From Pelagibacter sp047722505 (lineage in GTDB: Bacteria; Pseudomonadota; Alphaproteobacteria; Pelagibacterales; Pelagibacteraceae), in NCBI RefSeq assembly GCF_047722505.1, contig NZ_CP159814.1, positions 372,001-436,000 of the forward strand: a stretch of 64,000 nucleotides of DNA, read 5' to 3'. Every line of letters starts with the position of its first letter. The stretch's first letter is position 1. Below, piece by piece: positions 61,919 to 64,000 of the stretch. The notes beneath the pieces are model-generated. The model searched no databases. It saw only the letters and a list, made by a program, of their open reading frames with translations, and was not told the origin of the DNA. Position numbers and translations under genes: made by a program.

Positions 61919-63316
61919 ATGTTGATTGAAAAAATATTTCAAAGAGATGATAAATCATTTCTTTTACTTTATCGATTATTCCTGGGTGCAGTTTTATATT
62001 TTAGTTCAACAACAGCCTACTTTATTAGAAATAAGACATGGGAGCTATCTGATATATACATAAAAGGTACAATATATATTGTAGTAATTTTTTTAATTTT
62101 ATCATTTTTTAACTCTAAAGAACAAAGATATATAAAAGGAACAGTTCAATGGCTCAGAGTTGAATTTTTATTACTTGTTCAAACATTTGTTGTTGCAATT
62201 TTATTAACTGTTATGCTTAAAATCACAGATGATTATTCTCGTATCTGGTTGTTTACTAATATAGGTATATCTTTTTTATTATTTCTATTTACTAAAGTAA
62301 CGTTTGATTTTATTTATACTAAATTAGTAAGCTCAAACGTAATACAAAGAAATATTCTATTAATTGGTGATGCTGAAGGTTGTCAGAAAATTATTAAAGG
62401 ATTTCCAAAAAAAATAAGTAATTCTATCATCAAATGTTTGATAGCAATTGATCAGGTGGATAAAAAAGACCTACATTTTTATGGAATTCCAAGTTTTGGT
62501 TTGAACGAAAACTTTGGTCAGATATTAAATCATCACGCTATAGGGCAAGTATGGATCATTTCATCATCTAAAACACAATTATATATCGAAAGTTTGATAG
62601 ACAGATTTCTAAACTTTTCTGTAGACTGTCGTTTAGTCCAACCTGAATCAAAATTTAGATTTGTTGAAGGGCTTGATAGTGATGCTGGATTTGATTTTTA
62701 TAACATTTCATTTTCTCCTTTTTATGGAACAAGTTTTTTAATAAAAAGTTTATTTGATAAATTGTTTTCCACAATAGCCTTGATTCTCATGTCACCAATT
62801 ATAATAATATTTGCTATATTAATTGTTATAGAAGACGGATTTCCAATATTTTTTAGTCAAAAAAGAACTGGTTGGGATGGAAAGTCATTTAATATTTTAA
62901 AATTAAGATCAATTAAAAATATGAAAAATAGCAACGAGGCTTTACAAGTTAAAGCAGGAGATAGTAGGCTTTTAAAAGTTGGTAAAATTATCAGAAGATT
63001 AAGTATTGATGAATTGCCTCAATTTTTTAATGTTCTTAAGGGTGACATGGCGATAGTTGGGCCAAGACCTCATATGACAGATCATACGAAGTACTATTCA
63101 AATGATATCAAGAATTTTATGCAAAGACACAAATGTTTACCAGGTATAACAGGGTGGGCACAAGTAAATGGATCAAGAGGTCCCACCGATGAAGAGGGAG
63201 CTATGAATAAACGATTTCAACATGACTTATATTATATAAAAAATTGGAATTTAATGTTGGATGTGTATATTTTAATCAAAACAATGTTTGTAGTCTTGTT
63301 CCAAAAAGTTGATTAA
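61919..63316 (+). CDS. Undecaprenyl-phosphate sugar phosphotransferase (WcaJ-like)
   Basis: 465-residue polyprenyl-phosphate hexose-1-phosphate transferase. The first half has four to five helices and a CoA-binding-like cytoplasmic domain (NILLIGDAEGCQKII). The catalytic C-terminal domain contains LFDKLFSTIALILMSPIII as a re-entrant helix, FFSQKRTGWDGKSFNILKLRS, and the GDMAIVGPRPHMTDHTKYY end. It starts each repeat unit on undecaprenyl phosphate. It is 39 bp after wzc. Confidence 0.92.
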   Translation: MLIEKIFQRDDKSFLLLYRLFLGAVLYFSSTTAYFIRNKTWELSDIYIKGTIYIVVIFLILSFFNSKEQRYIKGTVQWLRVEFLLLVQTFVVAILLTVMLKITDDYSRIWLFTNIGISFLLFLFTKVTFDFIYTKLVSSNVIQRNILLIGDAEGCQKIIKGFPKKISNSIIKCLIAIDQVDKKDLHFYGIPSFGLNENFGQILNHHAIGQVWIISSSKTQLYIESLIDRFLNFSVDCRLVQPESKFRFVEGLDSDAGFDFYNISFSPFYGTSFLIKSLFDKLFSTIALILMSPIIIIFAILIVIEDGFPIFFSQKRTGWDGKSFNILKLRSIKNMKNSNEALQVKAGDSRLLKVGKIIRRLSIDELPQFFNVLKGDMAIVGPRPHMTDHTKYYSNDIKNFMQRHKCLPGITGWAQVNGSRGPTDEEGAMNKRFQHDLYYIKNWNLMLDVYILIKTMFVVLFQKVD

Positions 63317-63319
63317 AAA

Positions 63320-64000
63320 ATGAATATATTTGCTATTGGTGATATTCATGGTTGCTTAAATGAATTAACAGCTCTTCATAAAAAGATACTTACCCATGAT
63401 AAATTTGATGTAAAAAATGATCTAATCATTTATTTAGGAGATTATATTGATAGAGGAAAAAACTCAAAAGAAGTTATTAATCAAATTCTTAAATTAAAAA
63501 ATAATAAGATCAAAACTGTAAATTTAATGGGTAATCATGATGAATTCATGATTGATTTTTTATTTAATAACAAAAACAGTATTGAAAATTGGTTAAATTT
63601 TGGTCTTGATCAAACTCTTAGAAGTTATGGCATTGAAGTTGTCGACTTTATTAAAGATGGATTTGGAGATGATATTATTGATCAATTAAGGAATAGACTG
63701 TTAAGCATCATGAGTGAAGAACATATTAATTTCTTTAAAGGTCTAGAATTATCATTTTCATCAGAAAATTATTTATTTGTTCATGCTGGAATAGACCCCA
63801 ATAAAAAATTAGAAGATCAAACTAGGCAAGATTTTTTATGGTCAAGATCCAAAAGTTTTTTTGATAAGAATTTCAAAGCAGAAAAAATTATTGTTCATGG
63901 TCACACACCTGAAGAAAATATCATTAATAACTTACATAGGATAAATATTGATACTGGTTGTTATTTTTCAGGAAAATTAAGTAGTATATGCTTAAGTGAT
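63320..64000 (+). CDS. Metallophosphoesterase, serine/threonine phosphatase-like, 3' partial
   Basis: An open frame of 227 codons that runs off the window end. The calcineurin-like phosphoesterase motifs are all present: GDIHG, GDYIDRG, GNHDE, HAGID and HGHTPEE. This is the PrpA/PrpB-like protein phosphatase or bis(5'-nucleosyl)-tetraphosphatase group. Placed three bases after the WcaJ-like gene, it may act as the phosphatase that opposes a BY-kinase, though such partners are usually of another fold (Wzb or PHP). Confidence 0.85.
   Translation, partial: MNIFAIGDIHGCLNELTALHKKILTHDKFDVKNDLIIYLGDYIDRGKNSKEVINQILKLKNNKIKTVNLMGNHDEFMIDFLFNNKNSIENWLNFGLDQTLRSYGIEVVDFIKDGFGDDIIDQLRNRLLSIMSEEHINFFKGLELSFSSENYLFVHAGIDPNKKLEDQTRQDFLWSRSKSFFDKNFKAEKIIVHGHTPEENIINNLHRINIDTGCYFSGKLSSICLSD

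Overview
The window is strongly AT-rich, very gene-dense chromosomal DNA with short intergenic gaps and many 1-20 bp gene overlaps. Gene content points to a streamlined marine alphaproteobacterium of the SAR11 / Pelagibacter type: an aprM-aprB-aprA cluster, a TRAP transporter operon, an ammonium transporter, an AzlCD pair, and a TPP-riboswitch-controlled sodium symporter next to tenA (the arrangement expected for pyrimidine/thiamin salvage). The lineage is inferred from gene content and composition, not from a marker gene. I found no rRNA, tRNA, insertion sequence, prophage or CRISPR array, and no gene-free stretch over about 300 bp.

1-8.9 kb: truncated ABC ATPase of the ferric-iron type, azlC-azlD, an EamA exporter, a periplasmic thioredoxin-like protein, an ETHE1-like persulfide dioxygenase, a MATE exporter, an ADP-ribosylglycohydrolase homologue, a methyltransferase, and a cytochrome b561 / cytochrome c' divergent pair. 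8.9-11.3 kb: minus-strand TPP riboswitch - sodium:solute symporter - tenA operon. 11.3-14.9 kb: ABC-2 exporter, a tartrate dehydrogenase-like enzyme and a TauD-like dioxygenase. 14.9-18.5 kb: dctPQM TRAP operon ending in a PEP mutase/isocitrate lyase superfamily enzyme, with a terminator-like hairpin after dctP. 18.7-31.7 kb: housekeeping and small-molecule genes (rseP, hup, amt, bcp, recX, cysQ, mnmA, a cystathionine beta-lyase-like gene and others) plus two unlisted-size microproteins: a 48-aa membrane peptide coupled to cysQ and a 27-aa extremely basic peptide. 31.7-34.6 kb: a pabB-pabA-pabC-HIT operon. 34.7-38.4 kb: aprM-aprB-aprA and two small uncharacterised genes.

38.4-63.3 kb is a surface-polysaccharide island. 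Its first half (galE, three GT4-like glycosyltransferases, a thymidylate-kinase-like protein, a Wzy-like membrane protein, a membrane-anchored nucleotidyltransferase, an ALG14/ALG13-type pair, a GT2, a sulfotransferase, a methyltransferase, a Wzx-like flippase) is visibly richer in A/T homopolymers than the flanks, as expected for a hypervariable island. The second half holds the conserved machinery: vanZ-like, wecB, the Wza-type export lipoprotein, a second Wzy/ligase-like protein, the Wzc-type copolymerase/tyrosine kinase and the initiating WcaJ-type phosphoglycosyltransferase. Together these can make an activated sugar, build a lipid-linked and possibly sulfated repeat unit, flip it, polymerise it and export it.

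Embedded in the second half is the most unusual gene: a 1538-aa secreted protein with a FecR-like domain, an EF-hand/dockerin-like calcium loop, about 580 residues of methionine-rich sequence, and a string of Ig-like domains including three nucleotide-identical 288-bp tandem copies. The window ends inside a metallophosphoesterase gene.
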